Positions 25,131 through 30,888 of a DNA stretch of 30,888 bases are shown here, in pieces. Every line of letters starts with the position of its first letter. Position 1 is the first letter of the stretch. The translations under genes were made by a program, and so were the position numbers. The notes beneath the pieces are model-generated. The model made no database searches, was not told the origin of the DNA, and saw nothing but the letters and a program-made list of their open reading frames with translations. Source of the DNA: an uncultured Clostridia bacterium (GTDB lineage: Bacteria; Bacillota; Clostridia; Christensenellales; Borkfalkiaceae); assembly GCA_934271245.1 (NCBI GenBank), contig CAKQQY010000022.1, positions 1-30,888 of the forward strand, written 5' to 3'.

Positions 25131-26222
25131 TTACGGTTCGACTATCGTCGTGCCGGTTGCAAAGTTCTCGTTCTTATCTATTGCAGACCAGTTACCGTCA
25201 GCGGTGAAAGTTACCGTTTTTTCGATTCCCGAGAAAGCAAACGCGTTAATCGCTCTTACCGCCGCGCCGAGTCTTACCGAAGTAAGGTTTGCGCATTTAT
25301 AGAACATTCCGCGGCTGATATCTTTCGCGTTTATGGTTACGTTGGACATAGTCGCTTCGGAGAATGCGTACGCGCCGTATTCCGCATCGGGAATTACGAG
25401 ATTGTTGGTAGTGGTGGCAGCGAACGCGTATTCGCCGACTTTTACGAGCGAAACGTAAGAATTGAAGTTAACGCTAAGTTTCGCACAACCCGAGAACGCA
25501 TTGTTATATATGGTTTTTACGCCCTCCTGACCCGTTACCGTTTTAAGCGCTGTGCAATTTTTGAACGCGCTGTCTCCGATAGCCGTTACTTTAACGTTGA
25601 GTTCTACGCTTTCGATAAGGTTATTATTGTTGAAAGCGCACCAGGGAAGTTCGTATTCTTCCGCAGGCATTACCGATACCTTTTTAAGAGTATAAGGAAG
25701 GTAATAATCGTTAGAACTCTTTTCGTTATAATACTGGGTTACTTTTATGCCTTCGTCGTATTCTTCCGTTCCGAATATAACGCCGAAAGTTCTTTCTGCG
25801 TCTACCGATTTATCGGGATCGGAAGCGGTTTCTCCAAAATAAGCGTCGGTTTTAGCCGTTACTCCTATAAAGGGAAGAGTGATTTCTTTTAACGCTTTCA
25901 TACCCTTGAACGCGCCCGCGTCGATGGTTTTAACGGTGGTAGGAACGATTATCGACGTAAGAGTTTCGTTACCGTCGAACGCGCCTTCCTGAATTCTTTC
26001 GATAGTGATGCCTTTACTCATGGCGTACGCCCCGAGATCGAGCGTCGTTACGCCTTCTTCCGCATAATATCCGTAAACGGTATAATTTTCGTCGCCCGTA
26101 TATACTTTATACATAAGCCCCGATTTTCCGCCGTTACTCGTATTCGAACCGCACGCGAACAATCCGCAAGCGCATATCGCCGCGATGAGCGCAAGCACGG
26201 TTACTCTTAAAAATTTCTTCAT
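25131..26222 (-). CDS. BspA-like LRR_5 lipoprotein
   Basis: This 363-residue lipoprotein starts at the ATG at 26222, which has TAAGGAG upstream and gives a proper signal peptide; an in-frame ATG at 26273 would add 17 residues ahead of it. Lipobox LFAC (Cys24) follows. The mature part contains leucine-rich repeats of the LRR_5 (BspA) type: IERIQEGAFDGNETLTSIIVP, then TVKTIDAGAFKGMKALKEITLP, VTAIGDSAFKNCTALKTV and VKTIYNNAFSGCAKL, with shorter later repeats. An insertion between repeats (about 125-190) lacks the pattern. Such proteins are cell-surface binding proteins of gut and oral bacteria; the ligand is unknown. It has its own sigma-A promoter and terminator. Confidence 0.88.
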   Translation of the reverse strand: MKKFLRVTVLALIAAICACGLFACGSNTSNGGKSGLMYKVYTGDENYTVYGYYAEEGVTTLDLGAYAMSKGITIERIQEGAFDGNETLTSIIVPTTVKTIDAGAFKGMKALKEITLPFIGVTAKTDAYFGETASDPDKSVDAERTFGVIFGTEEYDEGIKVTQYYNEKSSNDYYLPYTLKKVSVMPAEEYELPWCAFNNNNLIESVELNVKVTAIGDSAFKNCTALKTVTGQEGVKTIYNNAFSGCAKLSVNFNSYVSLVKVGEYAFAATTTNNLVIPDAEYGAYAFSEATMSNVTINAKDISRGMFYKCANLTSVRLGAAVRAINAFAFSGIEKTVTFTADGNWSAIDKNENFATGTTIVEP

Positions 26223-26263
26223 TATGGTCTCCTTATATAAGTTATAAGTCAATATACTTAATA

Positions 26264-26292
26264 AGTTTACCATTTTAACTATCTTTTGTCAA
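26264..26292 (-). promoter_or_regulatory. Sigma-A promoter of the LRR lipoprotein gene
   Basis: TTGACA (26292-26287) and TAAACT (26269-26264) are separated by 17 bp on the minus strand, about 40 bp before the chosen start codon. Confidence 0.65.
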
Positions 26293-26330
26293 TAAATAAA
26301 ATTATTTTTAACCCCCGAAAATGCCTTTTT

Positions 26331-27782
26331 TTACAAAATTTCTTTGCCGTCTATAAAACTTTGCAAAAACCCTTCGGCGTTCGCGCCGATTTTCTGATAA
26401 ACTCCCACGAGATCGCAAGGTTCGGCGTTTTTGAATTTATATTCCGAATAATACTTTTTAAGTCCGCCGAAAAACTTGTTGTCGCCTAAGGTTTTCCTTA
26501 GCAAATCGTACATTATGCACGGTTTTATGTATGAAAGATTTACGTATTCGTATTCGCTCGTAAATTCGCCGAGCGTTCTGTCCATACAAGTGTTCACGTT
26601 GTTGAACAGTTTATCGTACACGGTACAAAAGGTTTTATACGTCCTTTCCGCGCTTAAAATCATATCTTCCCGTTTCATTCCGTATTCGGGAAAGTTCTCG
26701 TAAAAAAGCACGACCGAATATTCCGCAAGCCCTTCGTCTAAAAAGCCGTGTTTGATTTCGTTATTGCCGACTACGCTCTGCCACCACTGATGCGCCGTTT
26801 CGTGAACGGTCACTTCTCCCCTTTCCTTTTCGGTAAGAGTATCGGATATCGTCACGAAGGTCGGGTACTCCATTCCGCCGGCGATAAGTTTTGTTTGCGC
26901 CACGGTAAACTCGGAATAAGGATATTCGCCGAAAGTTTCGCCGAAAAACGCGAGCGACTTAGTAGCGTATTCGAGAGTTTTTTCGGGTTTTTCGTCTTTA
27001 TAATACCAGTAGTTTACCGTTATTCCGTTTACCGAAGCGGTTACGCTTTCGAATTTTTCCGACAAAACCATATTGAACGACCTTGCGTTATCAAGCTTAT
27101 AGCAAAGCGTTCCGGTTTCTTCGTTTTCGCTTGCTCCCGTAAGTTTACCCGCCGAAGCGACGTTATACTTTTTCGGAAGAGTGATTTTCACTTTGTAGTT
27201 TGCGACGTCCGAATAAAAGGGGTCGCCTATTCCGTAATATTCGCATTCGAAAAAGGATTCGTTTTCTATTCCGCAAAGTATGGGATAAAAGTTAGCAAGG
27301 TTAACGGTATCGGCGTTTATGCCCGTTCTTGCGATTACTTCCGCAAGGCGAAGAGAAAACTCTATTTCCACCGTAACGCTTTCGTCGGGAAACACTTCTT
27401 CCGGCAATTTTACCGACAAAATATTTTGGTCTTTGCCGCAGATTTCGAATTCAGAGTCGTTTCCGCCTTTTTTTACGCTTAATATTTCCGTTTTGCCGTA
27501 ACTTTTGCCTTTATAATAGGCTTTATTTTCATACTGCGCGCTTATCGGCGAATATTTTGCGTTTTCTCTGTACGCGTTGCCGAAAAGATTAAATTTAAGT
27601 TCTTTAAAAGCGTTATCCGTATTATTATAAAAAGTCACGCTCTCTTTTCCGTTTAACGTATTTCCGTCGAAAGTCGCTTCTATATTATAAGAAGATATTT
27701 TGGGATTGTCCGAACAGCCGCCTGCCGCGACGACGGGAAAAATCGTTAATAAAACAAGTAAAAATCCGATTATTTTTTTCAT
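26331..27782 (-). CDS. M1-family (gluzincin) metallopeptidase lipoprotein
   Basis: This 483-residue lipoprotein has lipobox AGGC (Cys23). The zinc motif HETAH (327-331) is followed after 18 residues by Glu350, the exact HEXXH-X18-E spacing of M1 aminopeptidases. GGMEYP (302-307) is the counterpart of the GAMEN exopeptidase motif. The N-terminal half is a beta-saddle domain (SSYNIEATFDGNTLNGKESVTFYNNT). The C-terminal ARM-like part is short, so the protein is smaller than full aminopeptidases. It should act outside the membrane, releasing N-terminal residues from peptides. The start at 27782 lies only 5 bp after a terminator hairpin and has only a GGGG-type ribosome binding site inside that hairpin; no separate promoter was found. 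Confidence 0.85.
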   Translation of the reverse strand: MKKIIGFLLVLLTIFPVVAAGGCSDNPKISSYNIEATFDGNTLNGKESVTFYNNTDNAFKELKFNLFGNAYRENAKYSPISAQYENKAYYKGKSYGKTEILSVKKGGNDSEFEICGKDQNILSVKLPEEVFPDESVTVEIEFSLRLAEVIARTGINADTVNLANFYPILCGIENESFFECEYYGIGDPFYSDVANYKVKITLPKKYNVASAGKLTGASENEETGTLCYKLDNARSFNMVLSEKFESVTASVNGITVNYWYYKDEKPEKTLEYATKSLAFFGETFGEYPYSEFTVAQTKLIAGGMEYPTFVTISDTLTEKERGEVTVHETAHQWWQSVVGNNEIKHGFLDEGLAEYSVVLFYENFPEYGMKREDMILSAERTYKTFCTVYDKLFNNVNTCMDRTLGEFTSEYEYVNLSYIKPCIMYDLLRKTLGDNKFFGGLKKYYSEYKFKNAEPCDLVGVYQKIGANAEGFLQSFIDGKEIL

Positions 27783-27787
27783 ATAAA

Positions 27788-27828
27788 AACCCCGATATAA
27801 ACCTTTTTATAAAAGTTTATTCGGGGTT
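27788..27828 (-). terminator. Terminator of the SpoIIQ-like gene, abutting the M1 peptidase start
   Basis: AACCCCGA (27788-27795) pairs with TCGGGGTT (27821-27828), and ATAAAC/GTTTAT extends the stem inside. In minus-strand RNA the stem is followed by UUUUUAU and immediately by the ATG of the next gene. The GGGG of the 3' arm is the only ribosome-binding-site-like sequence for that gene. Confidence 0.75.
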
Positions 27829-27847
27829 ATAGATTTTTATTACTTTC

Positions 27848-28501
27848 TTATTTTTCGGATATATCCATATATTTCGCGGGGTCTATCGTTACGCCCTTTT
27901 CGCTTACTTCGAAGTGAATGTGCGCGCCGTCTTTATATTCCTGACGGTTGGTCACCGAAACTGCGCCGATAACGTCGCCCTTGGATACTTTCTGCCCTTT
28001 TACGACTTTATCGCCGTCGGCGAGAGAATTATACGTGGTTTTAAGTCCGTTGCCGTGGTCTATCACTATCGTATAACCTTTTAACACGTCGTTGGTAACG
28101 CTTTCCACCGTTCCGCCGTATACCGCGAACACTTTACTGCCTTCCGCCGCATAAAAATCGATTGCCTTATGCGCGGAATATCTCGAAAGAGTGCTTGAAA
28201 ACACAGGGGTTTCGGAATAATCGCTCATACCCGTAAGGTTTTCTACCGGTATAATGAACTTTATCGTTTCGATAACCGGTTCTTCCGGTTCGACCGGTTC
28301 GTCGGGTGTTTCGGGTTGATTCGGCTTATCGGGTTCGTCCGGTTTTACAACGGGAATTTCAGAATCTATATCTATCTTGTTATCTCTTGACAGCAACACG
28401 AACGTTACGGTCAGTCCTATCGCCAGTATGCACAACGCCAGAACGACGTAGGCGACGTTTCTTCTTAAAAAAAGTAAAAATCCGTTTGTTTTTTCTTTCA
28501 T
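27848..28501 (-). CDS. spoIIQ: SpoIIQ-like M23 (LytM) protein
   Basis: This 217-residue protein has one N-terminal membrane helix (about 16-37) and a Pro/Glu/Asp-rich linker (about 52-76). An M23 domain follows (about 100-215). The metal ligands are present: His111 and Asp115 in HKAIDF, and His194/His196 in HIHFEV. The usual catalytic histidine in the YxHL motif is replaced: here it reads TTYNSL (157-160). That change is typical of SpoIIQ, the forespore half of the channel with SpoIIIAH that links mother cell and forespore during engulfment. Length also matches Clostridial SpoIIQ (about 220). A general M23 envelope protein is the alternative. It follows the 136-residue gene by 58 bp and has AAGGAGAT as ribosome binding site. 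Confidence 0.75.
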   Translation of the reverse strand: MKEKTNGFLLFLRRNVAYVVLALCILAIGLTVTFVLLSRDNKIDIDSEIPVVKPDEPDKPNQPETPDEPVEPEEPVIETIKFIIPVENLTGMSDYSETPVFSSTLSRYSAHKAIDFYAAEGSKVFAVYGGTVESVTNDVLKGYTIVIDHGNGLKTTYNSLADGDKVVKGQKVSKGDVIGAVSVTNRQEYKDGAHIHFEVSEKGVTIDPAKYMDISEK

Positions 28502-28524
28502 TTTTTTATCTCCTTTTCGTTTCC

Positions 28525-28553
28525 TTTATTGACGGAAAAAAATTTTTATATAC
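28525..28553 (-). promoter_or_regulatory. Candidate forespore-type promoter of the SpoIIQ-like gene
   Basis: On the minus strand GTATA (28553-28549) and CAATAAA (28531-28525) are 17 bp apart. This matches 4 of 5 and 5 of 7 positions of the sigma-G consensus GMATA-N17/18-CATWMTA. AGGTATA also occurs before the 136-residue gene. Weak alone, but consistent with the gene's likely role. Confidence 0.35.
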
Positions 28554-28559
28554 CTCTTT

Positions 28560-28970
28560 TTAAAAACTTCCGTAAATTAAAGGCGAACCCACCTTTATTA
28601 CGTCGTTTCTTTTTACTATCTGCAAATTTACCTTCTTGCCTTTTACGATTTTTTCGTAAGGAATCTTTTCAGAGTAGGCGTAAATTATTACCGCGTCGTC
28701 CGTTTCTTCGGTGAAAATTATTTCGGCGTTAAAGTCGCCTATTATCTCCTTTTCGTCGCCGCATTTAACGACGCACGCTTCACCTTTTACCGAAACGTAA
28801 AAAGGAAAGGAATAGTTGTCCGCGTTCACGATTTCGGCGACGGAAGAATTTTCTTTTAAGTAAAGTTCGTATCTGTCGGCGTAATCGGAAAACAAGGGTT
28901 TATTTACCGTAAAATAAAGCGACAACATAAACGCGACGGATAAAAAAACGATAAAATAACGTTTGAACAT
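28560..28970 (-). CDS. Small secreted or membrane-anchored protein upstream of spoIIQ
   Basis: This 136-residue protein has an N-terminal hydrophobic segment (about 5-22, FIVFLSVAFMLSLYFTV) that serves as anchor or signal peptide. A mixed alpha/beta extracytoplasmic part follows, ending VKVNLQIVKRNDVIKVGSPLIYGSF-like. The C terminus faintly recalls YwmB, whose gene lies beside spoIID and spoIIQ in Bacillus, but at 136 residues it is much shorter and I cannot confirm this. It lies between DUF1292 and the SpoIIQ-like gene. Its ATG is 5 nt after a terminator stem whose 3' arm supplies the GGGGAG ribosome binding site; a sigma-F-like promoter lies inside the same hairpin region. A sporulation role is inferred from context only. 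Confidence 0.6.
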   Translation of the reverse strand: MFKRYFIVFLSVAFMLSLYFTVNKPLFSDYADRYELYLKENSSVAEIVNADNYSFPFYVSVKGEACVVKCGDEKEIIGDFNAEIIFTEETDDAVIIYAYSEKIPYEKIVKGKKVNLQIVKRNDVIKVGSPLIYGSF

Positions 28971-29001
28971 AAAAAGTACTCTCCCCGTTTCGGAGAGAGT
29001 A
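28971..29001 (-). terminator. Terminator of the ruvX-DUF1292 unit
   Basis: The stem 28977-28987/28991-29001 has one mismatch and a TTT loop. In minus-strand RNA UUUUU follows. It begins 30 nt after the DUF1292 stop and ends at the next gene's start codon. Its 3' arm contains GGGGAG, which can act as ribosome binding site only when the stem is open or not transcribed. Confidence 0.75.
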
Positions 29002-29026
29002 TTCCCTTTCGATTTAATTTTTATAC
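28998..29026 (-). promoter_or_regulatory. Candidate sigma-F-type promoter overlapping the terminator
   Basis: GTATA (29026-29022) and GGGAATACT (29006-28998), 15 bp apart on the minus strand, match the sigma-F pattern GYWTA and GGNRANANT at every constrained position. Reported spacing is usually 15-16 bp. Transcription would start near 28991, past the hairpin's 5' arm, so the terminator could not form and the GGGGAG site would be free. Confidence 0.45.
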
Positions 29027-29030
29027 CTGA

Positions 29031-29417
29031 TTATTCGAGAGTTTCCGCTTCGTCTGCCATTTCGTTTTCTTCGAGCGCTCTGCAGAATTCCTGATATACG
29101 TCTTCGAGCAACGCTTCGTCTTCGATAGGAAGAAGTTCTTCTTCGTCGCCGTCGCCGGGTACTACTTTTAAGATTACTATGCCGTCCTCTTCGAATCCTT
29201 CGATTTCTTCGGCGGGTTCGAACGCGGCGTATAATTCGCCTTTATATTCGATTTCCCCTACGTAGTGAAATTTGAGAGTTCTGCCGTCGTCGCCGGTGAG
29301 TTCTACGATATCTTCGCAATCGCAGCAATCGTCGCAATCGCAGTCGTGGTCGTGATGATGATGTTCTTCGCAGCCGCAGTCGCAGCAATCGTCGTGAAAT
29401 TTAGTTTCTTCGTTCAT
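29031..29417 (-). CDS. DUF1292-family protein with Cys/His-rich N terminus
   Basis: Residues about 35-128 of this 128-residue acidic protein carry the DUF1292 (YrzB) pattern: DIVELTGDDGRTLKFHYVGEIEYKGELYAAFEP, then IVILKVVPGDGDEEELLPIEDEALLEDVYQEF. The function of the family is unknown; it is usually next to ruvX and often alaS in Firmicutes. The first 36 residues are peculiar: nine Cys (11, 12, 14, 16, 26, 28, 31, 32, 34) and six His (8, 19-22, 24) among many Asp, probably binding metal ions. It starts 11 bp after ruvX with AAGGAG, so it is co-transcribed with it. Confidence 0.88.
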   Translation of the reverse strand: MNEETKFHDDCCDCGCEEHHHHDHDCDCDDCCDCEDIVELTGDDGRTLKFHYVGEIEYKGELYAAFEPAEEIEGFEEDGIVILKVVPGDGDEEELLPIEDEALLEDVYQEFCRALEENEMADEAETLE

Positions 29418-29428
29418 TTATTTTCTCC

Positions 29429-29854
29429 TTAATTTTTCTTTTTGTTATAATCGAGCAAAAAACCTTCTAAAATGGAACACGCCGCAAGGCTATCCACGCA
29501 CGCTTTTCTTTCTTCGCGTGACTTACCTTGTTCTATAAGGGTTTGTTCGGCTTCGCACGTGGTACACCTTTCGTCTACCCCGTACACCGTCGTGTTAAGA
29601 GTTTCTTTTAATCTTTCTATAAAGAATTTGGCTTTCTCCGTCTGAACGGACGGCGTTCCGTCGAAGTTCACGGGGACTCCGCAAACTATTTCCGTAGTTC
29701 CTTTTTCTTTATAAATTTCGGCTATTTTGCTTAAATCGGTTTTCAGATTCTTTCTGTAAACCGTGCAGACCGGCAACGCGTAACCGTTGAACGGGTCGGA
29801 CACCGCAACGCCTATTCTTTTATCGCCTATATCGAGACACAAAAACCTTTTCAC
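29429..29854 (-). CDS. ruvX: RuvX/YqgF, Holliday junction resolvase-like nuclease
   Basis: This 141-residue protein has the RNase H-like fold of YqgF. The N terminus LCLDIGDKRIGVAVSDP holds the first catalytic Asp, then GVPVNFDGTPSVQTEKA, the DERCTTCEAE segment with the acidic residue, and KACVDSLAACSILEGFL with the last Asp. The family acts in 16S rRNA maturation and possibly Holliday junction resolution. The start codon is GTG at 29854; it matches the family's N terminus. The predicted promoter puts transcription start at or within one base of this GTG, so the mRNA may be leaderless. It heads a unit with DUF1292. Confidence 0.93.
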   Translation of the reverse strand: MKRFLCLDIGDKRIGVAVSDPFNGYALPVCTVYRKNLKTDLSKIAEIYKEKGTTEIVCGVPVNFDGTPSVQTEKAKFFIERLKETLNTTVYGVDERCTTCEAEQTLIEQGKSREERKACVDSLAACSILEGFLLDYNKKKN

Positions 29855-29860
29855 CCTTTC

Positions 29861-29889
29861 ATATTACCATAAAAAGGTTATTAAAGCAA
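29861..29889 (-). promoter_or_regulatory. Promoter of ruvX-DUF1292
   Basis: TTGCTT (29889-29884) and an extended TG-G-TAATAT (29866-29861 for the hexamer) are 17 bp apart on the minus strand. The -10 box ends 6 bp before the GTG start codon. Confidence 0.6.
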
Positions 29890-29903
29890 CAATTATTTAC
29901 GAA

Positions 29904-29931
29904 ACGAACGGCGGTTTTTTCCGCCGTTCGT
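29904..29931 (-). terminator. Terminator of the 54-residue gene
   Basis: ACGAACGGCGG (29904-29914) and CCGCCGTTCGT (29921-29931) form an 11-bp perfect stem with a six-base loop, 6 nt after the stop. The U-tract in minus-strand RNA is short (UUUCGUAAAUAAUU). Confidence 0.7.
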
Positions 29932-29937
29932 CTTTCT

Positions 29938-30102
29938 TTAGTTTTTCTTTTGTTTTCCGTTAGGTTTACCCATTTCGGAAACTTTGTTTATAACTTGTTC
30001 CTGACCGTCTTTTACGGCTTGTCTGGCTTTTACGGAATTAGTTACCAAAACCGCTCCGCCGAGCATTCCCAAAATGACGCCGACCAAAAATTTATCGTTC
30101 AT
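29938..30102 (-). CDS. 54-residue single-TM protein, YtxH-like
   Basis: This short gene reads from an ATG at 30102 with a CGGAGG ribosome binding site. The 54 residues start MNDK, then a Gly-rich membrane segment FLVGVILGMLGGAVLV (about 5-20), then an amphipathic, basic tail TNSVKARQAVKDGQEQVINK ending KQKKN. The layout recalls the small YtxH-like membrane proteins of Firmicutes, which have no firm function. It lies between iscU and ruvX and has its own perfect sigma-G-type promoter, so it may be made in the forespore. The tail could bind DNA or lipid; this is speculation. Confidence 0.75.
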   Translation of the reverse strand: MNDKFLVGVILGMLGGAVLVTNSVKARQAVKDGQEQVINKVSEMGKPNGKQKKN

Positions 30103-30123
30103 ATTACCTCCGTTTTACGAAAG

Positions 30124-30152
30124 TAGTATGCGCGGAAAAAGTCGATTTATGC
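30124..30152 (-). promoter_or_regulatory. Sigma-G-type promoter of the 54-residue gene
   Basis: GCATA (30152-30148) and CATACTA (30130-30124) are 17 bp apart on the minus strand, a full match to the sigma-G consensus GMATA-N17/18-CATWMTA. The -35 element overlaps the iscU stop codon. The predicted start lies about 15 nt before the ATG, leaving room for the ribosome binding site. Confidence 0.6.
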
Positions 30153-30518
30153 GTGTTTTTTCGACTGATAATCTTCTATAGCCGCTTTAATCGCTTCTTC
30201 GGCTAAAACCGAACAGTGCAATTTCTGCGCGGGAAGTCCGCCGAGCGCGTCGATTACCCTTTTGTTGGTAAGTTTAAGCGCTTCTTCTACCGTCATTCCC
30301 TTTACCATTTCGGTCGCCGTGGAACTGGTGGCGATTGCCGCCGCGCAGCCGAACGTTTTGAATTTGGCGTCCGTTATCACGTCGTTTTCGATACGAAGCG
30401 TTATCTGCATTATATCGCCGCAAACCTCGTTTCCTACCGTTCCTATTCCGTCGGGATTTTCGATTTCGCCTACGTTTTTGGGGTTTTTGAACGTTTCCAT
30501 TACTTTTTCGTTATACAT
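30147..30518 (-). CDS. iscU: Iron-sulfur cluster scaffold protein IscU/NifU-N
   Basis: This 123-residue scaffold assembles Fe-S clusters from sulfur supplied by IscS. The start at 30518 has GAAGGAG upstream and gives the family N terminus MYNEKVMETFKNPKNVGEI. The three cluster cysteines are present: Cys33 in NEVCGD, Cys58 in FGCAAAIATSS and Cys102 in KLHCSVLAEEAI. The GLPAQKLHCS loop, with no IscU-type LPPVK sequence, resembles Clostridial NifU-like scaffolds. Its start codon overlaps the end of iscS, so the two are translationally coupled. Confidence 0.94.
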   Translation of the reverse strand: MYNEKVMETFKNPKNVGEIENPDGIGTVGNEVCGDIMQITLRIENDVITDAKFKTFGCAAAIATSSTATEMVKGMTVEEALKLTNKRVIDALGGLPAQKLHCSVLAEEAIKAAIEDYQSKKHA

Positions 30519-30888
30519 TTTTCGTTTCTCCTTCAACCTTGAATAAAGGCGACATCTTACGCAATCTGTCAACCGCTTGTTTTAATACTTCTACCGCGTA
30601 ATCTATTTCTTCCGCGGTGTTATGTTTTCCGAAAGAAAATCTTATGGAACCGTGGGCAAGTCCTTCGGGAAGACCTAAAGCCAACAACACGTGCGACGGC
30701 TCCAGCGACCCCGACGAACACGCAGAACCCGAAGATACCGCAATCCCCGCAAGGTCTAAACTGAACAGTATCGATTCCCCTTCTATATATCTGAAAGAAA
30801 AGTCCGCGTTTGCGGGAAGTCTTCCTTCTTTTCTCGGTCCGTTAAGTTTTACGAAAGGAACTTCGGCTAAAACCTTATTTATAAACCT
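30511..30888 (-). CDS. iscS: Cysteine desulfurase IscS/NifS, C-terminal part (cut by window edge)
   Basis: Only the last 125 residues are in the window; the gene continues beyond 30888. The active-site loop VSSGSACSSGSLEPSHVLLA carries the sulfur-transferring cysteine of SGSACSSGS. LPEGLAHGSIRFSFGKHNTAEEID, with the conserved Ser-Ile-Arg-Phe-Ser, follows. The product takes sulfur from L-cysteine with pyridoxal phosphate and passes it to IscU, whose gene overlaps its final codons. The frame ends with TAA at 30513-30511. Confidence 0.93.
   Translation of the reverse strand, partial: RFINKVLAEVPFVKLNGPRKEGRLPANADFSFRYIEGESILFSLDLAGIAVSSGSACSSGSLEPSHVLLALGLPEGLAHGSIRFSFGKHNTAEEIDYAVEVLKQAVDRLRKMSPLFKVEGETKNV

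Noticed and set aside
26748..27482. A 244-codon open frame on the plus strand inside the M1 peptidase gene
   Set aside because: It is antisense to a gene with clear HEXXH-X18-E motifs, has no ribosome binding site and encodes a composition typical of a shadow frame.
27783..27860. A sigma-E-like -10 sequence (AATAAACT) ahead of the M1 peptidase
   Set aside because: No acceptable -35 element at the required distance.
1..30888. Mobile elements, phage, CRISPR arrays, toxin-antitoxin or defence systems, tRNA or rRNA genes
   Set aside because: I looked for transposase, integrase, Cas and nuclease/helicase motifs, spaced direct repeats and cloverleaf structures and saw none.

Overview
The window looks like a chromosomal segment of an uncultured, endospore-forming gut Clostridia-type Firmicute. 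The evidence is strong AGGAGG-type ribosome binding sites, sigma-A promoters with TTGACA and TATAAT-like boxes, a double FeoA-FeoB iron locus with its tiny Cys-rich companion, ruvX next to a DUF1292 gene, a SpoIIQ-like M23 protein, and a glycan-utilisation locus with an ABC importer lacking its own ATPase. Every gene except one (the ArsR-type regulator at 6946-7896) is on the minus strand, so transcription runs right to left. I found no rRNA, tRNA, CRISPR, insertion sequence, phage or defence genes.

Layout from left to right. (1) 13-831: a GNAT acetyltransferase with an unusual leader: a sigma-A promoter, a possible 11-codon leader ORF and mutually exclusive hairpins that can pair with the Shine-Dalgarno region. 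(2) 860-4167: a ferrous iron operon (feoA, feoA, feoB, small Cys-rich membrane protein). Two copies of the dyad AATATGAA-N6-TTCATATT flank its promoter. (3) 4199-6239: a two-gene ABC-2 export system. (4) 6256-7896: a divergent pair, a four-TM protein and the ArsR-type regulator with a C-terminal beta-rich domain. (5) 8172-24904: a glycan locus of about 17 kb. It holds GH36 and GH35, then GH2, a solute-binding lipoprotein, two permeases, two large secreted repeat proteins, a 44-residue peptide and a GH43 lipoprotein. (6) 25003-27782: an LRR_5/BspA-like lipoprotein and an M1-family metallopeptidase lipoprotein. (7) 27788-30888: a housekeeping and sporulation block with a SpoIIQ-like protein, a 136-residue secreted protein, DUF1292, ruvX, a 54-residue membrane protein, iscU and the 3' end of iscS.

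How the genes may work together. The glycan locus reads as one regulon. Surface lipoproteins (GH43, the 744-residue repeat protein) and a secreted 742-residue repeat protein would bind and trim a galactose- and probably arabinose-containing plant glycan. The ABC importer would take up oligosaccharides, and the cytoplasmic GH36, GH35 and GH2 enzymes would finish them. A palindrome TTAGAC-N4-GTCTAA at the ArsR-type promoter recurs almost unchanged upstream of GH2 (TTAGACGGTTATCTAA) and in a broken form upstream of GH36. I infer that this regulator controls the locus. In the right-hand block, promoter-like sequences resembling sigma-F and sigma-G consensus precede the 136-residue gene, the SpoIIQ-like gene and the 54-residue gene, which suggests forespore expression.

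Most promising for new biology: the palindrome that ties the regulator to the glycan operons; six copies of one beta-sandwich-like module in two adjacent secreted proteins, with a 44-residue peptide next to them; the GNAT leader; the paired feo dyads; and a candidate sigma-F promoter overlapping a terminator hairpin. All functional links are inferences from sequence reading alone.
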